64,000 nucleotides of DNA from Pseudomonas guangdongensis. Lineage in GTDB: Bacteria; Pseudomonadota; Gammaproteobacteria; Pseudomonadales; Pseudomonadaceae. A program made the position numbers and the translations under genes. The stretch spans positions 744,001 to 808,000 of the forward strand of contig NZ_LT629780.1 of assembly GCF_900105885.1 (NCBI RefSeq). The letters are read 5' to 3'. Below the pieces are notes generated by a model. That model had not been told where the DNA came from and made no database searches. It was given only the letters and a program-made list of their open reading frames with translations. This document shows positions 19,508 to 27,230 of this stretch, piece by piece (position 1 is the stretch's first letter; each line of letters opens with the position of its first letter).

Positions 19508-19530
19508 GCAGGCACCCAGGCAATTGTTGA

Positions 19531-20493
19531 TTATGGGGTAACGCGTTGGCTGCCAGGCTCCGTGGCACCCTCCGGAACGGCAGCATCCTCTGCCGGCGTT
19601 GCGATTGCGGGCTCAGTTATAACCGAATCCGGGGCATCGCCGACTTGTTGCATGTCAGGGTCGTCCGGATTGAGGATCGCCTCGGCCGTCCGGCTGTTGA
19701 GCACGATGACCGTGATACGCCGATTGATCGCATCGTTGGGACCTGCGCCCTCGAAACGTACGCGGTCGGCCATGCCGGACACCCGCAGCAGCTTCTCGGA
19801 GGCCAGCCCGCCGGCGATCAGTTCGCGCCGCGAGGCGCCGGCCCGGTCGGCGGACAGTTCCCAGTTGCTGTAGCCGGCCTCGCCGCCGACATAGGGCAGG
19901 CTGTCGGTGTGTCCACTGATCTGGATGCTGTTGGGCAGCTCGTTGAGCATCGGTGCGAGAGTCCGCAGCAGCGTGCGCATGTAGGGCGCCAGACGCGCAC
20001 TGCCCAGTTCGAACATCGGCCGCTGCTCGGTATCCACCACCTGGATACGCAGGCCCTCGGGGGTCACGTCGATGCGGATCTGGTCTTTCAGCTCGCGCAG
20101 CAGCGGGTCGCGCTCGATGACCGCCTCGATGCGCTCTTCCAGTTCGCTCATGCGGGCGCGCTCCTCGGCCAGCAACTGCTCCTCGCGCGGATCGATCCGG
20201 TTACGCTCGCCTTCGGCGAAGATCGGGTCGGGGCCGCCGCCGGGAATCGCACTGGTACTGGCGGTATCGCGATCGCCCCCCGCCATGGCAACCACCAGCG
20301 GGGTGCGGAAGTACTCGGCGACTGCGGTCTTCTGTGCCGGATCGGCCGACGACAGGACCCAAAGCACCAGAAACAGCGCCATCAGCGCCGTCATGAAGTC
20401 GGCGAAGGCAATTTTCCAGGCACCGCCGTGATGACCGTGCACCACCTTCTTGCGGCGAATGATGATGATCGGCCTGTGGCCATCGGCACTCAT
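19531..20493 (-). CDS. motB: Flagellar stator protein MotB
   Basis: A 320-residue stator subunit. One membrane helix (about 28-50) contains the proton-carrying Asp32 (AFADFMTALMALFLVLWVLS). A plug/linker segment leads to an OmpA-like peptidoglycan-binding domain (about 150-265) with ISGHTDSLPY and LSADRAGASRRELI. An acidic tail rich in Pro/Ala/Glu ends the protein. The Asp-containing helix indicates an H+-driven motor. The start overlaps the motA stop (ATGA). Confidence 0.98.
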   Translation of the reverse strand: MSADGHRPIIIIRRKKVVHGHHGGAWKIAFADFMTALMALFLVLWVLSSADPAQKTAVAEYFRTPLVVAMAGGDRDTASTSAIPGGGPDPIFAEGERNRIDPREEQLLAEERARMSELEERIEAVIERDPLLRELKDQIRIDVTPEGLRIQVVDTEQRPMFELGSARLAPYMRTLLRTLAPMLNELPNSIQISGHTDSLPYVGGEAGYSNWELSADRAGASRRELIAGGLASEKLLRVSGMADRVRFEGAGPNDAINRRITVIVLNSRTAEAILNPDDPDMQQVGDAPDSVITEPAIATPAEDAAVPEGATEPGSQRVTP

Positions 20494-21365
20494 GCGTTGC
20501 CGGCTCCGGAGCTCTTGCTGTTGCGCACATGCTCCTCAAGCTCGCCCGCGCTGGGGCGCTCGGCGGTGTGCAGCGCCTTGCGGCCGAACTCCACCGCCAG
20601 TTGCGGCGCATAGCCGTTGAGGCTGGCCAGCAGGGTCACGCGCATGCACTGCAGGACCTTGACCGCCTCCGCCACCTGACCTTCGATGCGGCTGGCCAGC
20701 GGCGACACGAAGCCATAGGCCAGCAGGATGCCGAGGAAAGTACCTACCAGCGCGTGCGCGATCATCTTGCCCATCTCATCGGGCGAGGCGTCGGCGGCAC
20801 TGAGCGCCTTGACCACGCCCATCACCGCCGCCACGATGCCGAACGCCGGCAGGGCATCGCTGACCCTGGTGAGGGCATTGGAAGGCAGGTGCGCCTCGTG
20901 CTCGAACTCCTCGATCTCGTGGAGCATCAGCTCGTCGATCTCGTGGGCATTCATATTGCCGCTGATCATCAAGCGCAGGTAGTCGGTGAGAAAGCTCATG
21001 ATCATCGGATCGCGGGCCAGTCGCGGATAGTCGCTGAACATCGCGCTGTCCGCCGGATTGTCGATGTCCTTCTCGATCGACAGCATGCCCTCGCGCCGCG
21101 CCTTGGACAGCAACGTATAGAGCAGCGCCATCAGGTCCATGTACAGGGCCTTGTCGTACTTGAGCGTGGGCTTGAGCTTGGGGACGATGCGTAGCGTTGC
21201 GCGCAGCACCTTGCCATTGTTGGCCGCGATGAACACGCCGATGGCGCCGCCGCCGATCATGAGCAGCTCGGTCGGCTGATACAGCGGCCCGAGGCTGCCG
21301 CCGGAAAGGACGAACCCGCCGAACACGGAGAGGATGAGGATGATGAATCCGATAGCGATCAGCAC
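20490..21365 (-). CDS. motA: Flagellar stator protein MotA
   Basis: A 291-residue stator channel subunit of the enteric type, with four membrane segments: about 2-20, 30-47, and the pair near 165-185 and 200-220. Conserved blocks are SLGPLYQPTELLMIGGG, KALYMDLMALLYTLLSKARREGM, LPAFGIVAAVMGVVKAL (with the functional Pro) and VGTFLGILLAYGFVSPLA. I chose GTG at 21365 because AAGGA sits 10 bases upstream and the protein then aligns end to end with 295-residue enteric MotA; a 39-residue longer frame would run through the sigma-28 promoter. Confidence 0.95.
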   Translation of the reverse strand: MLIAIGFIILILSVFGGFVLSGGSLGPLYQPTELLMIGGGAIGVFIAANNGKVLRATLRIVPKLKPTLKYDKALYMDLMALLYTLLSKARREGMLSIEKDIDNPADSAMFSDYPRLARDPMIMSFLTDYLRLMISGNMNAHEIDELMLHEIEEFEHEAHLPSNALTRVSDALPAFGIVAAVMGVVKALSAADASPDEMGKMIAHALVGTFLGILLAYGFVSPLASRIEGQVAEAVKVLQCMRVTLLASLNGYAPQLAVEFGRKALHTAERPSAGELEEHVRNSKSSGAGNA

Positions 21366-21403
21366 AACTGGAGCGTCCTTAACTTGCAGGTCAGCACAAC
21401 ATT

Positions 21404-21430
21404 CTATCGACTGAACAACGCCGCACTTTA
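21404..21430 (-). promoter_or_regulatory. Sigma-28 promoter of motA-motB-cheA-cheW
   Basis: Minus strand: TAAAGTGC, 11 bases, GTCGATAG, about 39 bases before the motA GTG. The -35 half is near-perfect (preceded by C, giving CTAAAG); the -10 half has one change from GCCGATA. Confidence 0.88.
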
Positions 21431-21517
21431 GCGGAAACCGGGGAACTTTCGTCGCAGATCCGACTCTCACCGGCCGCCACACCAGCCAACATGCCGGCGT
21501 GACGAGACCTCATGATG

Positions 21518-22129
21518 TCAGTGATCCAGCTTGTTTCCCAGCCATTGCGCAGCCGACACCGGCGAATCGCCCAGCGTCTCGGCGCTTTCCAGCTCGCGCA
21601 GCTCGGCTTCGCGCCGCTTGCGCGTCTTGCCCGCCCGCGAGGGTGGCTGGCAGATGCCGCACACATAGCCCTGCGTCGGCGCATGCGAGTGCGCCACGAA
21701 CTGACCACCGCAGCAGGTGCAGCGCACCAGCTCCAGCATCTCGCTTTCAAAGAAGCGCACCAGCGTCCAGGCGCGGGTCAGGCCGAGCACGAACTCGCCG
21801 TCATCCAGACTGACCTGTTCGAGATACAGGCGGAACGCCTTGACGAAAGCTTCCATCCGCTCGCACTGGTAATCGTCCACCAGGCTGCGGTAGATGCCAT
21901 AGAACAGCGAGGAGTGGATATTGGGCAACCAGGTGACGAACCAGTCCGTGGAGAAGGGCAGCATGCCCTTCGGCGGGGATACGCCACGCACCTCCTTGTA
22001 CAAGCGGATCAGCCGCCCGCGACTGAGATCGGTCTCGGTCTCCAGGACCTGCAGCCGGGCCCCCAGCTCGATCAGCTCGATCGCCAGCTGGACCTGGAGC
22101 ATCTCATTGACCAGACTTTTCTCCGACAA
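21518..22129 (-). CDS. flhC: Flagellar master transcriptional activator FlhC
   Basis: A 203-residue subunit of the FlhD4C2 class I activator. The N-terminal helices carry [21 protein letters not shown] and the middle has [22 protein letters not shown]. Zinc ligands are C137-x-x-C140 and C157-x-x-C160. FlhD4C2 binds upstream of class II flagellar promoters and recruits sigma-70 RNA polymerase. The gene starts 3 bases after the flhD stop. FlhDC is unusual for a Pseudomonas-like genome, where FleQ normally has this job. Confidence 0.97.
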   Translation of the reverse strand: MSEKSLVNEMLQVQLAIELIELGARLQVLETETDLSRGRLIRLYKEVRGVSPPKGMLPFSTDWFVTWLPNIHSSLFYGIYRSLVDDYQCERMEAFVKAFRLYLEQVSLDDGEFVLGLTRAWTLVRFFESEMLELVRCTCCGGQFVAHSHAPTQGYVCGICQPPSRAGKTRKRREAELRELESAETLGDSPVSAAQWLGNKLDH

Positions 22130-22132
22130 CGC

Positions 22133-22462
22133 TCAGACCTCCCCATCCCTGCCAGCATCCGCACCGGCGGATGCCATGAGCAGCGCCGCGTGAATCCGCG
22201 ACAGCCCCTGCTCGCGCTGATTGTTCAGCACTTTGGTCAGCTGCTCGGCATCCTCGAAGGCAAGCCTGCAGATCAGCTGATTGCTGCGCGCCAGCTGCAC
22301 CAGTTGCTTGCCGGACAGATCCATCAGGAGCTCGGCCATGTCCGCGCCAAGCTTCAGGCGAAACATGGCCGTGGCGCGATCCTCACGCAGCAGGCGCTGA
22401 GCCAGCAGCAGGTAGGAGAGGTTCAGATCCTGAATGTCGTCCAGCACACTATCGGTACCCAT
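22133..22462 (-). CDS. flhD: Flagellar master transcriptional activator FlhD
   Basis: A 109-residue helical protein partnering FlhC. IQDLNLSYLLLAQRLLREDRA corresponds to the enteric INLSYLLLAQRLI core, and NQLICRLAF contains the conserved Cys of the dimer. I chose ATG at 22462, which has GGGAG 5 bases upstream and gives MGTDSVLDD; a start ten residues earlier lacks this ribosome site. Confidence 0.95.
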   Translation of the reverse strand: MGTDSVLDDIQDLNLSYLLLAQRLLREDRATAMFRLKLGADMAELLMDLSGKQLVQLARSNQLICRLAFEDAEQLTKVLNNQREQGLSRIHAALLMASAGADAGRDGEV

Positions 22463-22741
22463 TGGCACTCCCTGAAACCTCGCGTACGACATGCGCCGAG
22501 GTGACGCACGGCCGCAAGGAAACGATGACTGCGCCGTAGCGCGCCATCCGCTGTGATTATTAGGGGATCCACGCTGGCGCCAGAAAAATGACTGGCGTCA
22601 CCGATGTTTTTTTGAACTTTACCACGCACCCCATCCATTGGGTAGCAGCCTTTCCCATCGCTGCCGACGCAATCACCCACCACTCGTCCGGTTATGCAAC
22701 ACGGTCGACAACCGCCACTTCGCGCAGATTCAAGCCGAGAG
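22463..22741 (-). promoter_or_regulatory. flhDC promoter and leader region
   Basis: About 280 noncoding bases carrying the class I promoter. I found no sigma-28 box and no confident sigma-70 pair. A 9-bp stem (22575-22583 with 22592-22600, one G-U pair, loop 84-91) would form in a leader transcript about 110-130 bases before flhD. The same bases contain two direct CTGGCGYCA elements 18 bases apart, a possible operator. A run of seven T lies beside them at 22607-22613. Confidence 0.4.
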
Positions 22742-23032
22742 TCAGTCCCTGTCCCGCTCCAGGCTATGCACCCAGACCAGCAGCTCGGCAACGACCTGAT
22801 ACAGTTGTGGCGGGATCTGCGCATCCAGATCTACCTGCATCAGCAGCCCTACCAGCTCGGGCGCGCCATGCACCGGCACGCCGCTGCGCTGCGCCTCGGC
22901 GACGATGCGCTCGGCCAGCCCGCCATACCCCTTGGCAACCACACGCGGCGCAGCATCGCCATCCCCGTAGGCCAGCGCCAAGGCCTGGCGCCGCCGGTGT
23001 GGCGGAACCGTCTTGGCGGTATCGTCACTCAT
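22742..23032 (-). CDS. FlhB C-terminal-domain homologue (FhlB/FlhX-like)
   Basis: A 96-residue soluble protein equivalent to the cytoplasmic tail of FlhB. QALALAYGDGDAAPRVVAKGYGGLAERI and the PPQLYQVVAELLVWVHSLER end match FlhB residues after its NPTH site (ALSYQEGQMGAPRVVAKG and AELYTAVAEVLAWAYRLKR). It has no membrane segments and no NPTH. In other proteobacteria FhlB-like proteins can partly replace the FlhB tail in substrate switching. Its start overlaps the second fliK-like gene by eight bases, so the two are coupled. Confidence 0.85.
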   Translation of the reverse strand: MSDDTAKTVPPHRRRQALALAYGDGDAAPRVVAKGYGGLAERIVAEAQRSGVPVHGAPELVGLLMQVDLDAQIPPQLYQVVAELLVWVHSLERDRD

Positions 23033-24254
23033 CTGCAGCCCCCTCGACGGGACGTGCCGCTACGCCCTGCAGATCGACCTCGGCAAAACCGCATGCCAGC
23101 AAACGTGCCTGCAGCTGCGGACGATCCGCCTCAAGACGCGCCAGCAGTTCGTCCGACTCGCTGACCACCCGCAGCGAAAGCTTCTCGCCTCGCCAGCTCA
23201 CCGCCACATCCAGCACCCCCAGACGCTCCAGCTGCAGGGTAAAGCGCACCTGCCACTGCGCGGCCTCGTCCTCCGCCGCCGCGCTCTCGCGCCCCGACCC
23301 ACCGCCTTCATCTTCCGGCGCCTGGATCAGCAACGCCATGAACACGCCGGGCCAGACCTGCCCCTCCCAGCGCAGCACCGGCGCCACCAGCAGCTCCAGC
23401 TGGTGACGCACAACCCCCTGCAACAGATCCTTGAGGACTGCCGCATCACGCGCCTGTGCCGGCACCGACCACTCGGGGTCATCGCCGGCCAGCGCCTCCA
23501 TGGCCAAGGACAAGGCACTGCGCCGCACGCCGGCGACCTCTGCCTTGGCTTCCGCCTCGACCGGAACGACCTGCGGTGCACCAGCTACCGGCGCGGACAA
23601 CTCCGCACCGGAGCGCGGTACGAGCCCGCTGCCGCCCTGCACCACAGGCGCGACGGGAGCGGCGGGAGCAGCAGCGGCGGATGCCGGGAAGAGCTTCGGC
23701 GCCAGCAACTGGGCCAGCAGGGAGCGCTCGCCCGTCGGCGCCGCTTGCGGCAACTGCGCCGCCCAGGTCTGCGGCTCGCGCAGCAAGGCCTGCAGCGGCA
23801 ACTCGCCGCGATACCAGCGCGCCAGATGAGACTCGTAGAATACGCCGCTGGAGGAAATGCTTTGCCGCAGACTGCCGGCCAGCTGATCCGCCGGAACATC
23901 CGCCTTGCCGGTCAACAGCGGCGCCAGCGGCGTGATCGTCGAAGGCTGCGCAGGATGACGCAACAGGATGTCGGCAATGGTCCGCGCTGCCGGACTGAGG
24001 GTCGTGGTGGCCGACGACGTCTGCGCTGGCGGCGGCGCAGGCTGACCGGGGGAAGAGGCCGGACGCCCGGCCACATCCAGCAGAACCTGCGGCAGCCGCG
24101 CATCCAGCCGCGAGTCGCTGTGTACCGCACGCGCTGCTTCACTGGGCAGCAGCGGCGTCACCGGGGGATTGATCGGACGGGCAGTCGGCAGATCGACCCG
24201 CTTGCCCAGCACCTGATGCAGGAGGGTATCGATCAGCGGAGTTAAGCCACTCAC
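23025..24254 (-). CDS. Second FliK-like hook-length control protein
   Basis: A 409-residue protein with a disordered Ala/Pro-rich N-terminal two-thirds and a folded C-terminal region (about 285-400) resembling the Flg_hook domain of FliK: VRFTLQLERLGVLDVAVSW, then LRVVSESDELLARLEADRPQLQARLLACGF. It differs clearly from the canonical FliK at 32636, so it is a paralogue, not a duplication remnant. The tight pairing with an FlhB-tail homologue suggests both act on the export switch. It overlaps fliT by four bases (ATGA). Confidence 0.75.
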   Translation of the reverse strand: MSGLTPLIDTLLHQVLGKRVDLPTARPINPPVTPLLPSEAARAVHSDSRLDARLPQVLLDVAGRPASSPGQPAPPPAQTSSATTTLSPAARTIADILLRHPAQPSTITPLAPLLTGKADVPADQLAGSLRQSISSSGVFYESHLARWYRGELPLQALLREPQTWAAQLPQAAPTGERSLLAQLLAPKLFPASAAAAPAAPVAPVVQGGSGLVPRSGAELSAPVAGAPQVVPVEAEAKAEVAGVRRSALSLAMEALAGDDPEWSVPAQARDAAVLKDLLQGVVRHQLELLVAPVLRWEGQVWPGVFMALLIQAPEDEGGGSGRESAAAEDEAAQWQVRFTLQLERLGVLDVAVSWRGEKLSLRVVSESDELLARLEADRPQLQARLLACGFAEVDLQGVAARPVEGAADE

Positions 24255-24631
24255 CCCTGGGCTTTGCTGAAGCGTGCCGCCGCCTCATACACGGCGGCAC
24301 CCGCGGCACTTCCACGCCCCTGCGGCTCGCGCCGACGGGACAAACCGATCAACTCGCCCAGCTCGTCGCGCCGCGCGACCAGCCGGCCACGAATCTCGAC
24401 ATCCAGTTCGAGAATCTGCTCCAGCAACTCCAGCTTGCGCCGCTGCCCCTTGGCATCGAGCCCCGGCAATGCATCGCACTGGCGCAGCTTCTCGACATCG
24501 ATCAGGCAGCGCGACTTTTCCAGCAACAGACCGGACCAGTCACCGGAACGTGCCAGCTCCAGCATGCGCAGGGACTGCTGCAGGAGCAGCTCATAGGACT
24601 CGATAAGTTGCGGCGCTGCGCTCATGGTCAT
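24251..24631 (-). CDS. fliT: Flagellar chaperone FliT
   Basis: A 126-residue helical protein (IESYELLLQQSLRMLELARSGDWSGL, then LLEQILELDVEIRGRL). Enteric FliT escorts the cap protein FliD and, when free, restrains FlhDC; the same feedback is plausible here because FlhDC is present. The ATG at 24631 overlaps the fliS stop; a second ATG two codons later is an alternative. Sequence similarity is modest, so order (fliD-fliS-fliT) carries much of the call. Confidence 0.82.
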   Translation of the reverse strand: MTMSAAPQLIESYELLLQQSLRMLELARSGDWSGLLLEKSRCLIDVEKLRQCDALPGLDAKGQRRKLELLEQILELDVEIRGRLVARRDELGELIGLSRRREPQGRGSAAGAAVYEAAARFSKAQG

Positions 24632-25026
24632 TGCCCGTTGATCTGAGGACCGATTTCACGCCAGGCGGAAGCGATGTCCCCAAGCAGGGAGATCGCTTCA
24701 TCCAGACGCTGCGGGTCGTTGTACAGATTGGCCTGCATCAGCAGTCGCACCACATAGTCGTAGAGCTGCTCCAGACGCTCGGCCAGCTCGCCGCCACGCT
24801 CGTGATCCAGGCCGGCCATCAAGCCGTTGTTGACGATATCGATCGCCCTGGAGATGGCCCTGCCTTTCTCCGCCGGGTTGCCACCTTCCATGTGCAAGGC
24901 TGCGGTACGGATCGACGCCAAAGCGCCGTCGAACAGCATGACGATCAGTTGATGGGGGGAAGCCGACATGACGCCGCTCTCCACCCCGACCTTGGCATAG
25001 GCATTCGCCCCACGCATGGCATTCAT
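24628..25026 (-). CDS. fliS: Flagellin chaperone FliS
   Basis: A 132-residue helical export chaperone. The signature AYAKVGVESGVMSASPHQLIVMLFDGAL near the N-terminus, followed by KGRAISRAIDIVNNGLMAGLDHERGGELAERLEQLYDYVVRLL, is diagnostic. It keeps flagellin from polymerising in the cytoplasm, although no flagellin gene lies in this window. It starts 33 bases after fliD. Confidence 0.97.
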   Translation of the reverse strand: MNAMRGANAYAKVGVESGVMSASPHQLIVMLFDGALASIRTAALHMEGGNPAEKGRAISRAIDIVNNGLMAGLDHERGGELAERLEQLYDYVVRLLMQANLYNDPQRLDEAISLLGDIASAWREIGPQINGQ

Positions 25027-25059
25027 GGCGTTACAGACTCTCCGCTGGATACCCCTGTA

Positions 25060-26463
25060 TCACTTGCCCAGCTGGGCGTTCAGGGCATTGAATTGCTGGG
25101 TAATGTAGCTGCTGGTCGAATTCATGTTGGCCATCAGCGAGTCGAGCTGGGCGAACTGCTTGCGGTAGCGCTCGATGGTGGCGTTGATGCCGCTCTCCAT
25201 CCGCTCATAACGCTCGTCCAGCCCCTTGTTGCGCTCCTTCAGGCCCTCGGTGCCCTTGGTCAGAGCCCCGTCGCTGGAAAGCATATCCTTCAGACTGCTG
25301 GCCAGCTTGCCCGCCAGGCCATCGTCCTCGACGCTAGCCCCGCCCGCGCCGGCGAAGAAGGTGCTGAGCGCTGCCGCATCGCCCTTGACCGCCTTGTCCA
25401 GCTTGTCGCTGTCGATCTTCAGCTTGCCGTCGAGCTGCAGGCTGATACCGATATCGGACAGCGCCTTGTAGGTGCCGCCCTCGCCCCCCGCCGACATCAC
25501 GCCGCGCAACCGGCCTTGCACGCTGCGCAGCGCCGAGTCGCCGAGCAGCTCGCCCGCCACCTTGGTCTCGGCATTGAACGAAGTCAGACTGGACATGGTG
25601 CCAACCAGGGTGTTGTAGGCGTCCACGAAGCCGGTGATGGCCGACTTCATCGCCGCGGTATCGCGCTCGACGGTCAGGGTCTGCGCATCGCCGGTAGCGG
25701 ATACGGTGAGGGTCACCCCCTGCAGAGCACCCTCGACGGTATTGGTCTGACTGCTGACGGCAATCCCGCTGACTTCGAGCTCGGCATTCTTGGCCGCCAC
25801 GGTCTGCTTATAGCCACCGGCATTGCTACCTGCATCGTAGGCATTGAGCAGGCCATTCAACTGATCTCCACCAGCGCCGCCATCGTCGAAGTCGATAGTC
25901 ATGGTCGACGCGGTACCGGTCTTGTCCGAGCTCAGCACCAGTCGATAGGGCGTAGCTGTACCGTCATTGACGATCGACGCGGTTACCCCGCCTTTCTTGG
26001 CGTTGATCGCATCGCGGATGCCTTCCAAAGTGTTGTTGCTGCTATCCAGGGTGACTTCCAGAGGATCGCCGCTACCGACCTTGATGCTCAGCGTCCCCTC
26101 GCCCAGCGCCGCGGTCTTGCTTGCCACGCCGCTGGTCGCCACGCTCTGTGCCTGGGCCAGCTGGGTCACCTTGACCTGATAGCTGCCCGGCACCGCGTCG
26201 GCGCTGGTCGCCACGGCAACACCGCTGCCGCTGATCTTACTGGTCTGCCCCTGGAAGGTCTTGGCATCGTTGAGCTTGGTGGTGGCCGCCTGCAACGAAC
26301 CCAGCGCACCCTGCAGGCGCGCATAGGCGGAAATCTTCGACTGGTTGACCGCCTTCTGCTGGGCAAGCGGTTGGAGCTTGAGGCGCTCGGCCGTATCGAG
26401 CTGGTTCAGCAACCCGCTCAGATCCAGTCCGGAGCCCACGCCGAGGGATGAAATCGAAGCCAT
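25060..26463 (-). CDS. fliD: Flagellar filament cap protein FliD
   Basis: A 467-residue cap protein. The N-terminus MASISSLGVGSGLDLSGLLNQL and the C-terminal coiled coil (GLDERYERMESGINATIERYRKQFAQLD then LNAQLGK) are the conserved D0 parts; the middle is variable and repetitive in Ser/Thr/Gly. It is exported and sits at the filament tip, where it promotes flagellin assembly. The start fits the family N-terminus; a 15-residue longer frame does not. The sigma-28 promoter lies about 80 bases upstream. Confidence 0.97.
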   Translation of the reverse strand: MASISSLGVGSGLDLSGLLNQLDTAERLKLQPLAQQKAVNQSKISAYARLQGALGSLQAATTKLNDAKTFQGQTSKISGSGVAVATSADAVPGSYQVKVTQLAQAQSVATSGVASKTAALGEGTLSIKVGSGDPLEVTLDSSNNTLEGIRDAINAKKGGVTASIVNDGTATPYRLVLSSDKTGTASTMTIDFDDGGAGGDQLNGLLNAYDAGSNAGGYKQTVAAKNAELEVSGIAVSSQTNTVEGALQGVTLTVSATGDAQTLTVERDTAAMKSAITGFVDAYNTLVGTMSSLTSFNAETKVAGELLGDSALRSVQGRLRGVMSAGGEGGTYKALSDIGISLQLDGKLKIDSDKLDKAVKGDAAALSTFFAGAGGASVEDDGLAGKLASSLKDMLSSDGALTKGTEGLKERNKGLDERYERMESGINATIERYRKQFAQLDSLMANMNSTSSYITQQFNALNAQLGK

Positions 26464-26544
26464 GACACTTGTTCCTTGAGCTGAGTCTCTGAAGGGCCGC
26501 TCCGACACTCCAGGCGAAGACTTTGAGCGGCAGCTATACCCTGA

Positions 26545-26571
26545 CTATCGGCCGGAGCACGCAAGACTTTA
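26545..26571 (-). promoter_or_regulatory. Sigma-28 promoter of fliD-fliS-fliT
   Basis: Minus strand: TAAAGTCT, 11 bases, GCCGATAG, preceded by C (CTAAAG). The best match in the window. It lies in the 144-base gap between fliE and fliD. Confidence 0.92.
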
Positions 26572-26607
26572 GAAGACCGCGAGCCGAACCGCGAAAGGCA
26601 TGCCCCC

Positions 26608-26934
26608 TCACACCTGCATGTTCATCACTTCCTTGTAGGCGCCAACCAGGCGATTGCGCACCTGCACGCCCATCTGGAAAGCCACGCTGGCCTTCTGCAT
26701 GTCGACCATCACGTCGTTGAGCGCCACGTTCGGATCGCCGGACTGGAAGGCTTCGCCACGCGCGCTGGCGGCCTGCTGCAAGCGGTTGATGCGCTGGATC
26801 GCCGCCTGCAGCTCGCCGCCGAAGGCACTGCTCGCCGCGCTTGTGGAAGCCTGGCCTTGAGCGGCACTGCCGGCGGCCTGGGTGGCCAGGGACTGCAATT
26901 GCTGCAGCGCGGATTGAATGGCCGGTGTGCTCAT
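26608..26934 (-). CDS. fliE: Flagellar hook-basal body protein FliE
   Basis: A 108-residue protein joining the MS ring to the rod. The conserved C-terminal half has [36 protein letters not shown], matching FliE through the last residue. The N-terminus is Ala/Gln/Ser-rich and flexible. It is transcribed divergently from fliF, as in enterobacteria, and precedes fliD on the same strand. Confidence 0.97.
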   Translation of the reverse strand: MSTPAIQSALQQLQSLATQAAGSAAQGQASTSAASSAFGGELQAAIQRINRLQQAASARGEAFQSGDPNVALNDVMVDMQKASVAFQMGVQVRNRLVGAYKEVMNMQV

Positions 26935-27230
26935 GATCGGACTCTGGACGCCAATAAGGGGGACGCACCTGCAGGCAGGGCAAGAATGGCCGCAAGCCTA
27001 CCAACCGAACAGACTGCGGAAAGCGACCAATTGGCAATAAAACCTCCGGCTTTTCTTGCCTTTGGGGTTGCCCTCTGCACGCATAATAGCGCTCCTCATA
27101 CGTCCGCCCTCCGCACCGACAGCCTCTCTAGATCACGAGCCTGCACAGCCTTGGCGGCCCCACGCACGAACTCTGAACCGGATGCAGCAATGCCTTTCGT
27201 CTCGCCCCTGGTCAGCCACCGGAGGTGCTT
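26935..27230. promoter_or_regulatory. Divergent fliE / fliF promoter region
   Basis: Nearly 300 bases without a gene, between two class II-type operons; this is where FlhD4C2 would be expected to bind. The only promoter-like element I see is a -10-like CATAAT followed by AGCG near 27081-27090, facing fliF, with no good -35, which would fit an activator-dependent promoter. GGAGG at 27221-27225 is the fliF ribosome site. Confidence 0.35.

Noticed and set aside
17447..19873. An 808-codon plus-strand frame opposite cheA and motB
   Set aside because: Antisense shadow with runs of Gly/Arg/Ala from the Ala/Pro linker of CheA.
24631..26451. A 606-codon plus-strand frame opposite fliS and fliD
   Set aside because: Antisense to clear flagellar genes; no recognisable domain.
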